Positions 7,942 to 16,434 of a stretch of DNA of 64,000 nt are shown piece by piece. The DNA is taken from NCBI GenBank assembly GCA_002705055.1, contig PAHY01000063.1:79808-143807 (forward strand), given 5' to 3'. Source of the stretch: Planctomycetota bacterium (GTDB taxonomy: Bacteria; Planctomycetota; UBA1135). The translations under genes were made by a program, and so were the position numbers. The notes beneath the pieces are model-generated. The model had not been told where the DNA came from. It saw only the letters and a list, made by a program, of their open reading frames with translations, and did not search any database. Position 1 is the stretch's first letter, and every line of letters starts with the position of its first letter.

Positions 7942-8880
7942 ATGCGGGCCTGGCTCCAACTGCTGCGCATCGCGCTCGCGCCGAGTGTCATCTGGGACGC
8001 AATCGCCGGAAGCCTGATCGCGACCGCCGTGCTGCAGCACCGCTTCACCGAGGCGGCCGCGGAGTCGGGCGCGAGCGCAGCCACTCCACCTCGCCTCGAG
8101 CTGGCAACTCTGGGCGCGACCATCGCAGTCCTGCTGTGCGTCTTCCATGCCGGCATGGCCTGGAATGACTGGCGGGACCGCGCGATCGATCAGGAAGCAG
8201 GTCGGAAGCGTCCGCTCGCCGACGGCCGGATCTCGGCTCAGGCCGGCTTCCTCGCCGGGGCGGTGCTGTTCGCTCTGGGCCTGGGCCTCGCGGCCCTCTT
8301 CCTGCCCGAGCGCCTCGACACCGTGGCCATCCTGTGCGGCATCGTCGCGCTCTACGACCTGGGCGGGAAGGCTCTGCGAGCGGTCGCGGGCCCGGTTCTC
8401 CTGGCGCTCTGCCGGATTCTGAGCCTGGGCCTGGGCATGCTCGTGGTTCTTGAGCCGGTCGACATCGCCAAGACCAGCGCCCTCGGAGGGCTGCTCGCCT
8501 ACGGGCTCTATCTGCTCTTCCTGGCGCGACTCGCGGCCAACGAGGAAGAGGGGCTCCCCGGCCCCAAGGCGATCGTGCCGGTCGCCGCCTGCGCGTTCGC
8601 GCCCGTGGTCTTCCCCTACTTCGACCAGGGTTCGCTGACGCTTTTCGTCCCTGCTTGGCTGCTGTTCGCGGCCTGGCTGGTTCGACCGGCGCTGCGCGAT
8701 CGCCACATCGTCTGGAGCCCGACGCGGGTGCAGTCAGCAGTCCGCCGCTGCCTGATGGGCATGCCGCTGATTCCCGCGCTCGCGCTGCTCAGCGGCACTG
8801 CGCCCGCCTGGTGGGCGGCCGGCGGACTGCTCACGATGGGAGTGTCGCGGGTGCTCGTCCGCCGCTTCCCACCCGAGTAA
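7942..8880 (+). CDS. UbiA-family prenyltransferase-like membrane protein
   Basis: About 312 residues with some eight hydrophobic helices. The first aspartate-rich motif is present as NDWRDRAIDQEAGRKRPL (residues about 75-92), the NDxxDxxxD signature that binds magnesium and prenyl diphosphate. The second motif is weaker, around ALYDLGGKALR. The ATG at 7942 was chosen over an adjacent in-frame TTG at 7939. It follows the protease stop by three bases and so forms an operon with dxr, whose product feeds isoprenoid synthesis. The acceptor substrate cannot be told; quinone, hemes, or an EboC-like role are all possible. Confidence 0.8.
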   Translation: MRAWLQLLRIALAPSVIWDAIAGSLIATAVLQHRFTEAAAESGASAATPPRLELATLGATIAVLLCVFHAGMAWNDWRDRAIDQEAGRKRPLADGRISAQAGFLAGAVLFALGLGLAALFLPERLDTVAILCGIVALYDLGGKALRAVAGPVLLALCRILSLGLGMLVVLEPVDIAKTSALGGLLAYGLYLLFLARLAANEEEGLPGPKAIVPVAACAFAPVVFPYFDQGSLTLFVPAWLLFAAWLVRPALRDRHIVWSPTRVQSAVRRCLMGMPLIPALALLSGTAPAWWAAGGLLTMGVSRVLVRRFPPE

Positions 8881-8883
8881 AGG

Positions 8884-10503
8884 CTAGAAGTACTCGTGGA
8901 GGATCTCCTCCACGTAGCGGCGCACCACATCCCGCTCGGCACGTTCGCGCGCCTGCATCAGCAGCGGGTAGGCCTCCTCGCCGTAGGCCTTGGGCAGACC
9001 TGCCAGCGCCTGGGCCCGCGCATGATCGGGCGAGGAAGGCTCGATGGCGAGATCGGTTAGGAAGGCGCGCACGCGCGGATGCTCGGGATAGCGCAGCATC
9101 GCATTGATCAGACGCTCGGTCGCGTCCGGCCCGGGTTGCGCCTCCCAGATCTCGAACAGGGCGTCGATCGCCAGCTCGCCGGAGTTGCCCAGCGAGGTGA
9201 TCGAATAGAGCCGCACGTCGGGATCCGCTTCTTCATCGAGCACCACCGAGAGCAGAAAGTCCACGGCCTGCTCATCGGCGTGGGCCGCCATCACGCGGCC
9301 CAGGTCAATGCGCTGGTCCGCGTCGCAAACGGGCCAGCGCTGAATCAGGATCGAGACGAGCGCCGGATGGCCCAGGTTGCCGTGCAGGAACATCCGCGTG
9401 GCGCCACTGGAGCGCGGCTGGGTGGGAAAGCCGCGCACCAGGGCGAGCCAGGGCTCGAGGGCCGTCGTGTCCCCCCGTTCGGCGAGCACGGCAAGCGCCG
9501 CGCGCGCCATGTCCTCGTCATCGCCCCGCGCGACCTCTTCGAGCCAGGCCCGCGCGAAGTCGGTCTCGATCGCCTGCGGCAGGCGCATCGCATCGACCGC
9601 GGCGAGCCGGACGCGCACGTCCGGATCATCCTTGGCGAGCAGCACGCCTTCAAAATCGCCGGCGACCGCGAGCCCCTCGACGGCCTTGCGGCGAACCCCC
9701 GCCGAGATGTAAAGCTCTGGATCGAGGAACTCGCGTACTTCGGCAGCCAGCTCGGTCTGCCCCAGGTGAATCAGCCGCGTGATTCCGGGAGCGCGCTGAG
9801 AGGGCGGCAGCGCGTCGAGCAGGAGGTTGATCTCGCGCCGCGCGGCATCGCCTTCGACGGCCAGCAGCGCCTCCCAGGCCACCTGACCGCGCGGCTCGCG
9901 CAGCGACGACTCGGCCCAGCGGCGCACCAGGCCGCCCAGGAAGGCGACAGCCTGCTCGCCGCCCAGCGCCCCCAGGCAGGGCACCAGTCGGGAAGCCGGC
10001 CCCGCCTCGGCTTCAATCTCGGCGTGCGCCACCACCGCGGGTTCAAGGCTGCGCTGGCGGAGCTGGCCGATGGTGTCGATCGCCTGACTGCGAACCAGCG
10101 GGATCGGATGCGAGGTCATGATCTCGGCGAGGATCGGTAGCGGCTGCTCGGTCTTGGTGAAGACCAGGGTCGACAGGAAATTGGTGGCAGTGGTCGAACC
10201 CAGCTGCACCTCCTTCTCGAGCTCCTCCACCAGCAGGGGCACGATCGCCTCGCCCCGAGCGCCGAGCGCTTCCTTGGCAAAGCGCAGGGCCTCTTTCGAT
10301 CCGGTCCGCAGCTTCTCGATCAGGCGCTGCTCCATCCCCCCTTCGGGGATTGGCCGATAGGGCTCGCGTACCGCGCCAACCTGGAAGCGGGTGTCATCGC
10401 GCAGCACCTCCGCCTGGGATTCGCCGCCGCCGCATGCGGCCAGGATTCCACCCAGCAGCACCGCCTGGAGCAGGAGGGCGAAGCAGCGTGGCAGCGAGCT
10501 CAT
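8884..10503 (-). CDS. HEAT-repeat lipoprotein
   Basis: The start is taken as ATG 10503 so that the signal peptide ends in the lipobox ILAAC, with Cys near residue 24; a second ATG at 10524 is possible and would share a CATG with dus. After the lipid anchor there are about 510 residues of repeated helical pairs of the HEAT type (VRSQAIDTIGQL, VRLAAVDAMRL, VRLYSITSLGNSGE). These usually form a curved scaffold for protein binding, here on the envelope surface. No enzyme motif is seen. It is convergent with the UbiA gene, with three bases between the stop codons. Confidence 0.8.
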   Translation of the reverse strand: MSSLPRCFALLLQAVLLGGILAACGGGESQAEVLRDDTRFQVGAVREPYRPIPEGGMEQRLIEKLRTGSKEALRFAKEALGARGEAIVPLLVEELEKEVQLGSTTATNFLSTLVFTKTEQPLPILAEIMTSHPIPLVRSQAIDTIGQLRQRSLEPAVVAHAEIEAEAGPASRLVPCLGALGGEQAVAFLGGLVRRWAESSLREPRGQVAWEALLAVEGDAARREINLLLDALPPSQRAPGITRLIHLGQTELAAEVREFLDPELYISAGVRRKAVEGLAVAGDFEGVLLAKDDPDVRVRLAAVDAMRLPQAIETDFARAWLEEVARGDDEDMARAALAVLAERGDTTALEPWLALVRGFPTQPRSSGATRMFLHGNLGHPALVSILIQRWPVCDADQRIDLGRVMAAHADEQAVDFLLSVVLDEEADPDVRLYSITSLGNSGELAIDALFEIWEAQPGPDATERLINAMLRYPEHPRVRAFLTDLAIEPSSPDHARAQALAGLPKAYGEEAYPLLMQARERAERDVVRRYVEEILHEYF

Positions 10504-10507
10504 CGAG

Positions 10508-10513
10508 TAGAAT
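10508..10513 (+). promoter_or_regulatory. dus: -10-like TAGAAT before dus
   Basis: TAGAAT lies nine bases before the dus ATG. The same bases, read on the minus strand, sit five bases before the divergent lipoprotein ATG at 10503. Confidence 0.6.
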
Positions 10514-10522
10514 GCGGGCTTC

Positions 10523-11533
10523 ATGAGTGAGGACCGTCCGCCCCAGCTCGGCTATCGCGTCGGCGAGCACGAGGTGCGCCATGGCTTGTCCCTGGCGCCC
10601 ATGGCGGGCAATACGAACCTAGCTTACCGCCGCCTCTGTCGCCGGTTTGGCGCCGAGCTGACGACCACCGAGATGGCCTCATCGCTGGCGCTGAAGTACG
10701 GAGACGAGAAGTCATTGCGTCTGCTGGAACGAGGCGAGGACGAGTCGCCGGTAGCGGCGCAGATCTTCGGCGCCGATCCGGATGTCCTGCGCGTGGCGGC
10801 GGGCGAGATTGAGAAGCGCGGTTTTCACATCCTGGACCTGAACATTGGCTGCCCGGTGCCCAAGATCACCGGGTGCGGTGGTGGCAGCGCGCTGCTACGC
10901 GAGCCCGACCTTGCGGCGCGGTGCATCGAGGCCATGATCGAGGGCACTTCCCTCCCCGTGACTGTCAAAATTCGTGCCGGCTGGTCCGACGACGACAAGT
11001 GCGCGCCTGCCTTTGCCAAGAAGATGGAAGAGGCCGGCGCCCGCACAGTCACTGTGCACGTACGCACGCGCGAGCAGCGCTACACCGGGCACGCCGACCT
11101 CGATCTGATTCGCGCGGTCAAGGAAGCGGTCTCCATCCCGGTGATCGGCAACGGCGATGTCACCGACGTTGAGTCGGCGCAGCGCATGGCGCAGACGGGC
11201 GTGGACGGCATCGCGATCGGCCGCGGCGCGCTCGGTCAGCCCTGGGTGTTCACCCAGATCCGCGCCTGGCTCGACGGCGAGGAGATCCCCGCCTCGCCGG
11301 GAGTCGCCGAACGTGCGGCGCTGATGCTGCAGCTGGGCCGCGGCGTCGTCGAACTCTATGGCGAGTATCGCGGCATGCGGATCATGCGCCGTCTGGCGAC
11401 CGACTTCTTCCGCGGCTGCCCGGGAGCGCCCGCCATGCGTCAGCGCAGCAACAAGCTGGAAACGCTGAACGACCTGGAAGTGCTCGCCGACGCTCTCGCG
11501 AGCGGAGAGCGGCTCGAGCCGGTCGCGGATTAG
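10523..11533 (+). CDS. dus: tRNA-dihydrouridine synthase (DusB-like)
   Basis: This flavoenzyme reduces uridines in tRNA to dihydrouridine with NADPH. It has 336 residues, the family length. The FMN barrel begins with LAPMAGNTNLAYRRLCRRFG, followed by VAAQIFGADPDVL, the catalytic cysteine in DLNIGCPVPKITGCGGGSALL (residues about 111-131), TVKIRAGW, and IPVIGNGDVTDVESAQRM with GVDGIAIGRGALGQPW for the phosphate site. The DusB-type call rests on the CPVPKITG context. Its stop TAG overlaps the stop of the convergent TolC gene within TTAG. Confidence 0.95.
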   Translation: MSEDRPPQLGYRVGEHEVRHGLSLAPMAGNTNLAYRRLCRRFGAELTTTEMASSLALKYGDEKSLRLLERGEDESPVAAQIFGADPDVLRVAAGEIEKRGFHILDLNIGCPVPKITGCGGGSALLREPDLAARCIEAMIEGTSLPVTVKIRAGWSDDDKCAPAFAKKMEEAGARTVTVHVRTREQRYTGHADLDLIRAVKEAVSIPVIGNGDVTDVESAQRMAQTGVDGIAIGRGALGQPWVFTQIRAWLDGEEIPASPGVAERAALMLQLGRGVVELYGEYRGMRIMRRLATDFFRGCPGAPAMRQRSNKLETLNDLEVLADALASGERLEPVAD

Positions 11534-13098
11534 CGCTGGCTCTCGGCCTGTTCGCGACGCTCGGCTTCCTGCTCGAGCTCATCGCTGTCCGCCAGGTCGA
11601 TGCGCGCGCCGTCCCACTGCAGACCCCGCACCGTGTTGAGCTTGGTGACGGCCTTGGCGTAGGAAGTCAGCGCAGCGAGCTCGGCGCTCTGCGCAGCCAG
11701 GAGATCGTCCTGGAACTGCAGCACCTGGAAGTTGGTCGAGACGCCCTCGCGCAGGCGACGCTGCTCGGCGTCGAGCTGGCGCGCTGCCACGCGCTTGGCC
11801 CTGGCCGTGGTGGCGACGCGCTCGGAGAAGAAGTTCACGGCGCGCACGGCGTCACGCACCTCCGAGGCGATCTGGTTCTGCAGAACCTGCAGGCCCTGCA
11901 GGCGAAGCAGATAGGTCGCGCGCGTCCGCGCCTCAGCCCCTCGGAAGCTGCGGTTGCCGAGCGGGATCTCGAAGACCAGGCCGATCGAGTAGCCGGGGAA
12001 CTCAAACTGACGCACCGGCGTGAAAGCCCCGCCCACGGCCGTGTCCTGGCCGAAGGAGTTGCCCGACAGCACGAGGTCGAGCTTGGGGTCGGTGTTGCGC
12101 TGGGCAACCTGCCAATCCAGTTCAGCTTGGCGGACCTGAACACGAGCCTGACGCAGATCGGCGCGCTCTTCGAGAGCGACATCGAGGGCATCCTCCCAGT
12201 TCATCGTCGTCGCTACGGCTTCAGGAAGTTCACTGATCGGCTGGAAGTCGATCGCCCAATCGTTGCCATCCTGACTGTCAAACTCGGTGATCAGCAGGCG
12301 CAAGCGGTCCTGGGCCTGGCGCACGGTGTTGCGCGCCGTCAGCAGCTGGTCTTCCCGGTTGGCGATCTCGGCTTCGGTCTGCACCACTTCCACTTCCGCG
12401 ACCGAACCCACTTTGAAGCGCGCCTCCGTGACCGCCTTGGACTCTTCCGCGAGCTTCACGCCAAACTCCTTCACCTTGACGTCTTCCATCGCGAAGAGGA
12501 GGTCCCAGTAGGCATCGACGGCTTCCTGAACGGAATCGGACGCGGCCTGACGCACCGCCTCATAACTCTCTTCGCGCGAGTACTCGGCGGTACGACGCTG
12601 CTGCTCGGTGACCAGCTCCCAACCGCCGCGCAGCAGCGGTTGAGTGAACGATGCACTAAAGGACACGTCAGCCTGGTCGTCGGCCAGGAAGTTGGCCGAC
12701 TGATCCTGCTCGCGCAGGCTCACCTCGTAGGTCGCGCCGCTGAGCAGCATGCCGCGCAGGCCCTGGTTGGCCGTGACCGTCGTGGTTTCGGTCTCCGAGA
12801 AGAAGGTGCTGAAGAAACCGCTGGTCGGCTGCTCGAGGTAGGAATAGGTGAGATCGGCGAAGAAGACCGGATCAAACATGCCTCCGGCTTCGACCACGCC
12901 GCCTTCTGTTGCCAAGGCGCTGAGGCGCGCCTGACGGAGCGCCGGGGCGTGCCGACCGGCCAGGGCGACGACGTCCTCGAGCCGAAGCGGGACCACCTCC
13001 TGGGAGGCCTGAGGAGTGGCGGCGGGCTCCTGCGCCAGGGCAGGTGCGCTGAGGGAGAGCAGGACGAGCAGCGACGTCATGATCGAACGCGTCAGCAT
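11530..13098 (-). CDS. TolC-family outer-membrane efflux protein
   Basis: 522 residues with a signal peptide (MLTRSIMTSLLVLLSLSAPALAQ). After it come the two repeated halves of the TolC family: long heptad-rich helices (SYEAVRQAASDSVQEAVDAYWDLLF; EERADLRQARVQVRQAELDWQVAQR) and short outer-membrane strands (FDPVFFADLTYSY). Such trimers form the exit duct for tripartite pumps and type I secretion. The RND permease and adaptor in this window are about 30 kb away, so the pairing is open. A GTAGGGG lies 14 bases before the ATG. Confidence 0.92.
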   Translation of the reverse strand: MLTRSIMTSLLVLLSLSAPALAQEPAATPQASQEVVPLRLEDVVALAGRHAPALRQARLSALATEGGVVEAGGMFDPVFFADLTYSYLEQPTSGFFSTFFSETETTTVTANQGLRGMLLSGATYEVSLREQDQSANFLADDQADVSFSASFTQPLLRGGWELVTEQQRRTAEYSREESYEAVRQAASDSVQEAVDAYWDLLFAMEDVKVKEFGVKLAEESKAVTEARFKVGSVAEVEVVQTEAEIANREDQLLTARNTVRQAQDRLRLLITEFDSQDGNDWAIDFQPISELPEAVATTMNWEDALDVALEERADLRQARVQVRQAELDWQVAQRNTDPKLDLVLSGNSFGQDTAVGGAFTPVRQFEFPGYSIGLVFEIPLGNRSFRGAEARTRATYLLRLQGLQVLQNQIASEVRDAVRAVNFFSERVATTARAKRVAARQLDAEQRRLREGVSTNFQVLQFQDDLLAAQSAELAALTSYAKAVTKLNTVRGLQWDGARIDLADSDELEQEAERREQAESQR

Positions 13099-13155
13099 AG
13101 CGACGCGAGCTTCCCCTACGCGCCCGTGGGGCGAGCGGCAGGCGATTTCGCAGCC

Positions 13156-13890
13156 CTAGCGGAAGAGCTGCGGAACCGGCGGCGGACCCTCGCCGTGCAG
13201 GATCCAATGCCAGGCCTGCAGGGCCGGCGCCTGATCGGCGAGCGGCATCAGCGCGAGCTGGGCCTCGATGCGCTCCAGCAGCGAGGCGGGAAGCGGCTTC
13301 GTGAGACCGAGCAGCGCGCGGCGCTCAAACTCGGCGATGAGCTGGGCTTCCGTTGCCTGCGTCCAGTCCAGCAGCGCGGGAGCAGTCGATGCCGTCCGCT
13401 CTGCCGCGTCGGCATGCGCCAGATACCACTGCGCCTGCATCACCGCGGTCCGGTTGCTTTGCGCGAGGGAGGCCTCCCAGTCGGCATCGAATGCCTGCTC
13501 GAAGCCCGGCACCTGAGGCGGCACGACGTGCAGCTCGGGGCGGTGCTCCTCAACCACCTCGGGCGGCGGCAGGACCTGCTCCCAGCTGAGCACTGGATCG
13601 GGCTCGGGGCTGGGGCGCAGCATGAGCACCAGGGCCGAGACCGGGGCCCCGATCGTGGACACCACGAGCAGAGCCGCCGCCGCGCGCAGCAGCGGACGTT
13701 CGCGCAGCGCCGTGCGCAGTTCCCACGGCCGTTCCTCGAGTCGCCCCCTCAGCGACTCGGCGAAATCCGCCGAAACCGGCACGGCGGCGCCGTGCTGCTG
13801 CAGCTCTTCGCCCAGCGCCCGCAGCTCGTCCCACTCGGGGCCGGCTTCAGGAGCCGGCGCCTCAGGAAAGCGTTCCATCCGAGGGTCCAT
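13156..13890 (-). CDS. Probable membrane anti-sigma factor
   Basis: The protein has 244 residues. The N-terminal 80 or so are acidic and cytoplasmic in type, followed by a single transmembrane helix at about residues 87-111 (LLRAAAALLVVSTIGAPVSALVLML). The rest would be periplasmic, with a proline-rich linker. The gene overlaps the end of the ECF sigma gene by 29 bases, the usual arrangement of sigma and anti-sigma pairs. No HxxxCxxC zinc motif is visible, so the assignment rests on topology and context. A second ATG at 13878 is possible. If it is cleaved, the site-2 protease at 6166 is a candidate. Confidence 0.6.
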   Translation of the reverse strand: MDPRMERFPEAPAPEAGPEWDELRALGEELQQHGAAVPVSADFAESLRGRLEERPWELRTALRERPLLRAAAALLVVSTIGAPVSALVLMLRPSPEPDPVLSWEQVLPPPEVVEEHRPELHVVPPQVPGFEQAFDADWEASLAQSNRTAVMQAQWYLAHADAAERTASTAPALLDWTQATEAQLIAEFERRALLGLTKPLPASLLERIEAQLALMPLADQAPALQAWHWILHGEGPPPVPQLFR

Positions 13891-14440
13891 CGTGATCCGA
13901 TTCGGGTTCGAGTGCGGGAAGGTGTTCGCGGAGCTTGCGGAGCGAGTAGTAGACCCGGGACTTCACCGTACCGACGGGGATGTCCAGAATCTCGGCGACT
14001 TCCTGGTACGGAAGGCGCTGGAGAACGGCGAGCTCGAGCAGCTCGCGCGTGTCGGCCGGAAGGCGCTCGAGCGCAGCATGCAGCACGGCAGCGCGGTCGC
14101 CTGCGACGGCGTCGGCTTCCGGGCCGGGCGCTGGGTCGACGGCATCCGGCAGATCGTCGCCGCCGGTGAGAAAGCGCTTGCGTCGGCGGGAGTCGATCCA
14201 GAGGTTGTGAGCGATCCGAAGCAGGTAGGCATCGAGCCGACCGGATGGCTGGTACCGCTTCCGCGCCTGAAAGACGCGGACGAAGACAAGTTGCGTAAGG
14301 TCTTCTGCGGTAGCATTTTGCGCTCCCTGGCGGAGGAAATAGCCCTTCAAGCGAGGAGCCATTTCGGAGACCAGCTGATCGAAGGCTGCGGCGTCGCCCG
14401 CCTGAAATCGGACCAAGAGGTCTTCCGAACCCGGTTCCAT
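13862..14440 (-). CDS. ECF-type RNA polymerase sigma factor
   Basis: About 192 residues from ATG 14440; a TTG at 14455 would give a 4-base TTGA overlap with tsaE and five more residues. Region 2 covers about residues 5-90 (DLLVRFQAGDAAAFDQLV; AEDLTQLVFVRVFQ; AYLLRIAHNLWIDSRRRKR). Region 4 covers about 120-180 (LERLPADTRELLELAVLQ; YQEVAEILDIPVGTVKSRVYYSLRKLREHL), a normal helix-turn-helix. There are no regions 1 or 3, so this is group 4. It probably directs a stress or envelope regulon under the overlapping membrane protein. Confidence 0.93.
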   Translation of the reverse strand: MEPGSEDLLVRFQAGDAAAFDQLVSEMAPRLKGYFLRQGAQNATAEDLTQLVFVRVFQARKRYQPSGRLDAYLLRIAHNLWIDSRRRKRFLTGGDDLPDAVDPAPGPEADAVAGDRAAVLHAALERLPADTRELLELAVLQRLPYQEVAEILDIPVGTVKSRVYYSLRKLREHLPALEPESDHDGPSDGTLS

Positions 14441-14451
14441 GGGCTCCCTAC

Positions 14452-15009
14452 TCAACGTGGAGCTTCCTCTCCCGGTTCGACGGAAATCCCTTGTTCAGCG
14501 AGTTTTTCGGCAAATCGGAACAGCAGCAGCCGGGCCGCCTCGCCGTGGGCCCGGAGCTCGATCCGGCGCGGGCAGCGATCCTCCTCGGCGTCGGCCTCCG
14601 CGGCGGAATCCGCCGGCAGCTCGCGCTCAAAAAGGAGGTCCAAGCCTTCGGAGGGCAGCCAGGGCGCCACCCGCTCGGCCCACTCGACGAGGACCATCGA
14701 TCGACCGTCGATCCGTTCGATCAGGCCCTCGCCGAGCAGCGAGGCCAGCCGATGCTCAAAGTAGCCGTCGAGGTGCAGCAGCGGGCCCTGCTCAGTCGGG
14801 TACTCCTTGCAGAGCAGATAGGTCGGCGAGTTGAGCGGTTCTTCGACCCCCAGGCCCACCCCCACGCCCCGGCAGAAGGTGGTCTTGCCCGCTCCGAGAT
14901 CGCCCTCGAAGCGCACCAGATCGCCCGGCCGCAGGCAGCAGCCGAGCGTGCGCCCGTAGGCTTCCGTCTGCGTGGGATCCAGGCTTCGAAGCAAGAGAGC
15001 GGCGCTCAT
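14452..15009 (-). CDS. tsaE: tRNA threonylcarbamoyladenosine biosynthesis ATPase TsaE
   Basis: TsaE is the ATPase that supports the TsaD/TsaB complex in making t6A37 of tRNA. It has 185 residues, with Walker A EGDLGAGKTTF at residues 35-45, then SPTYLLCKEY, LLHLDGYF (substrate loop) and MVLVEWAERV near 115 (Walker B region). The C-terminal 60 residues carry an acidic insert (SAAEADAEEDRC) not typical of the family. The start overlaps the thiL stop as ATGA. Confidence 0.93.
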   Translation of the reverse strand: MSAALLLRSLDPTQTEAYGRTLGCCLRPGDLVRFEGDLGAGKTTFCRGVGVGLGVEEPLNSPTYLLCKEYPTEQGPLLHLDGYFEHRLASLLGEGLIERIDGRSMVLVEWAERVAPWLPSEGLDLLFERELPADSAAEADAEEDRCPRRIELRAHGEAARLLLFRFAEKLAEQGISVEPGEEAPR

Positions 15010-15947
15010 GCGTCCTCCGATCCGAAATCATGCGTCCAGGGCTGCGGCTTCCAGGCGCGAAGCACCTTGCCTTCCCGCGTCCAGCGCAGACCCTGCTGTT
15101 CCTCGATCGTACCGATCGCGGTCAGCCCGGTGCGACGCAGCAGCGGATCCTTGAGCGCCCGCTGGGCCGTGCGCGGTGCCAGCACCGCCAGCAGCTCGTA
15201 GTCCTCGCCGTCGGCCACGGCGGCGCCGAAGCCATGCAGGTCGGCGTGCAGTCCGACCGCAAGCGGGAGTCGGTCCAGGGCAACCCGCGCCCCCACCTCG
15301 CTCGCCCGCAGCATGCGTGGGAGATCGGCCGCGAGACCATCGCTGAGGTCCATCATCGCGTGCGGCCGGTAGCGCTCGATCAGCCGGCGCCCCTCAGCGA
15401 GCCGCGGCTGCGGAGCCAAATGACGCCCGGAGCGCAGCGAGCCCCCCAGCCGACCGGTGACCAGGATCATGTCACCCGGCCGAGCTCCGGCGCGGCCGGG
15501 CGCTGCCTGATCCGCGACCCCGATCGCCGTGCAGCTCAGGACCACGGGGCTTCCCTCGGGAGCCGAAGAGACGTCGCCGCCGATCACCGCCGCCTGTTCG
15601 CGCTCGGCGGCATGCAGGAAAGCCTCCGCCAGCTTCTTGAGCCAGGCATCGCGACGCGGCGCGGGGCCGGCGGCAATGGTCCAGGAGAGCGCCCAGGGCT
15701 GAGCTCCGACCGCCGCCAGGTCGCTGAGCGTGCGCCCGACCAGCTTGCGCGCCATCACCGCTGGCCGCGTGCCCGGCTTGCAGTGCACGCCCTCGACGAC
15801 CTGATCGACGGTCTGATAGAGAAGTCGCCCGGGCCACGGGCGGAGTTGGGCACAATCGTCACCTGGCCCCGACAATCCCTTCCTTCTGCGGAAGGAAGAG
15901 CGGAAGATATCGTGCAGCGCGTCTTCGCTGTTCCGTTTCGCCGTCAT
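15006..15947 (-). CDS. thiL: Thiamine-monophosphate kinase
   Basis: ThiL phosphorylates thiamine monophosphate to the active diphosphate. The start is set at ATG 15947 (313 residues); the longer frame to 16055 adds a tail without family similarity. Marks are GPGDDCAQL near residue 27, QTVDQVVEGVHC, GRTLSDLAAVGAQPWAL, AVIGGDVSSAPEGSPVVLSCTAIG, LVTGRLGGSLRSGRHL, MMDLSDGLAADLPRML and GEDYELLAVL. The start codon shares a CATG with the divergent 15946 gene. A TAGAAT at 16054-16059, inside that gene, could be its promoter. Confidence 0.94.
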   Translation of the reverse strand: MTAKRNSEDALHDIFRSSFRRRKGLSGPGDDCAQLRPWPGRLLYQTVDQVVEGVHCKPGTRPAVMARKLVGRTLSDLAAVGAQPWALSWTIAAGPAPRRDAWLKKLAEAFLHAAEREQAAVIGGDVSSAPEGSPVVLSCTAIGVADQAAPGRAGARPGDMILVTGRLGGSLRSGRHLAPQPRLAEGRRLIERYRPHAMMDLSDGLAADLPRMLRASEVGARVALDRLPLAVGLHADLHGFGAAVADGEDYELLAVLAPRTAQRALKDPLLRRTGLTAIGTIEEQQGLRWTREGKVLRAWKPQPWTHDFGSEDA

Positions 15948-16434
15948 GAGCAAGCCCCCCGGATCCGGTTCTCCCGCCCTGCACGCCCGTGCGGGCCTGG
16001 GACGTGCCGAAGCTATCTGGCTGCTGATCCTGTCGGCAGCAGTCGTCTTCGCCATTCTAGGCTCGCTCGGCGCAGATCGGAACGCGCGCGACCTGCGCGA
16101 GAAGCAGGATGAGCTGCGCTATCTGGCGGGACAGCTCTCCTTTGCGATGAGCCAGGCGTCCGACGCGGGCGAGTCCTGGCCTGCGGTGCTCGTGACTCCT
16201 GGCACCAGCTCCCCCGAGCTGCAGTCGGCAGAGAGTCTGGCGACCGCGCTGGGCAGCGCGACCTACCTGCCGGTGGGCCCCGATGGCGGAGCCTATCTGG
16301 CGCGGCGGGTCGGCCCGCGAGCCTGGGTGCTGAGCGCTCCCGGGGCCCAGGGCGAGGTGCTCGACCTCGCCGATGAAGCCGCGCTCGAGCAGGCGCGACG
16401 CGACGAACTGGCGCTCGACGTCCGGCTGCCCTAG
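15946..16434 (+). CDS. Single-pass membrane protein, unknown function
   Basis: A 162-residue protein with a polar 20-residue N-terminus, one transmembrane helix at about 21-42 (AEAIWLLILSAAVVFAILGSL), a short heptad-like stretch (RDLREKQDELRYLAGQLSF) and a small globular domain. The layout resembles a pseudopilin or a small periplasmic sensor, but I see no prepilin peptidase site and do not recognise a family. Its ATG overlaps the thiL ATG in a shared CATG. Its TAG shares a CTAG with the stop of the ThiE-like gene. Confidence 0.6.
   Translation: MSKPPGSGSPALHARAGLGRAEAIWLLILSAAVVFAILGSLGADRNARDLREKQDELRYLAGQLSFAMSQASDAGESWPAVLVTPGTSSPELQSAESLATALGSATYLPVGPDGGAYLARRVGPRAWVLSAPGAQGEVLDLADEAALEQARRDELALDVRLP

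Noticed and set aside
10522-10525. A shared CATG start for dus and the HEAT lipoprotein, as at thiL
   Set aside because: The lipoprotein has a better start at 10503, so sharing is not needed to explain it.
12127-14169. A 680-codon plus-strand frame across tolC, the anti-sigma gene and the sigma gene
   Set aside because: Same reason: antisense to three supported genes, with no recognisable motif.
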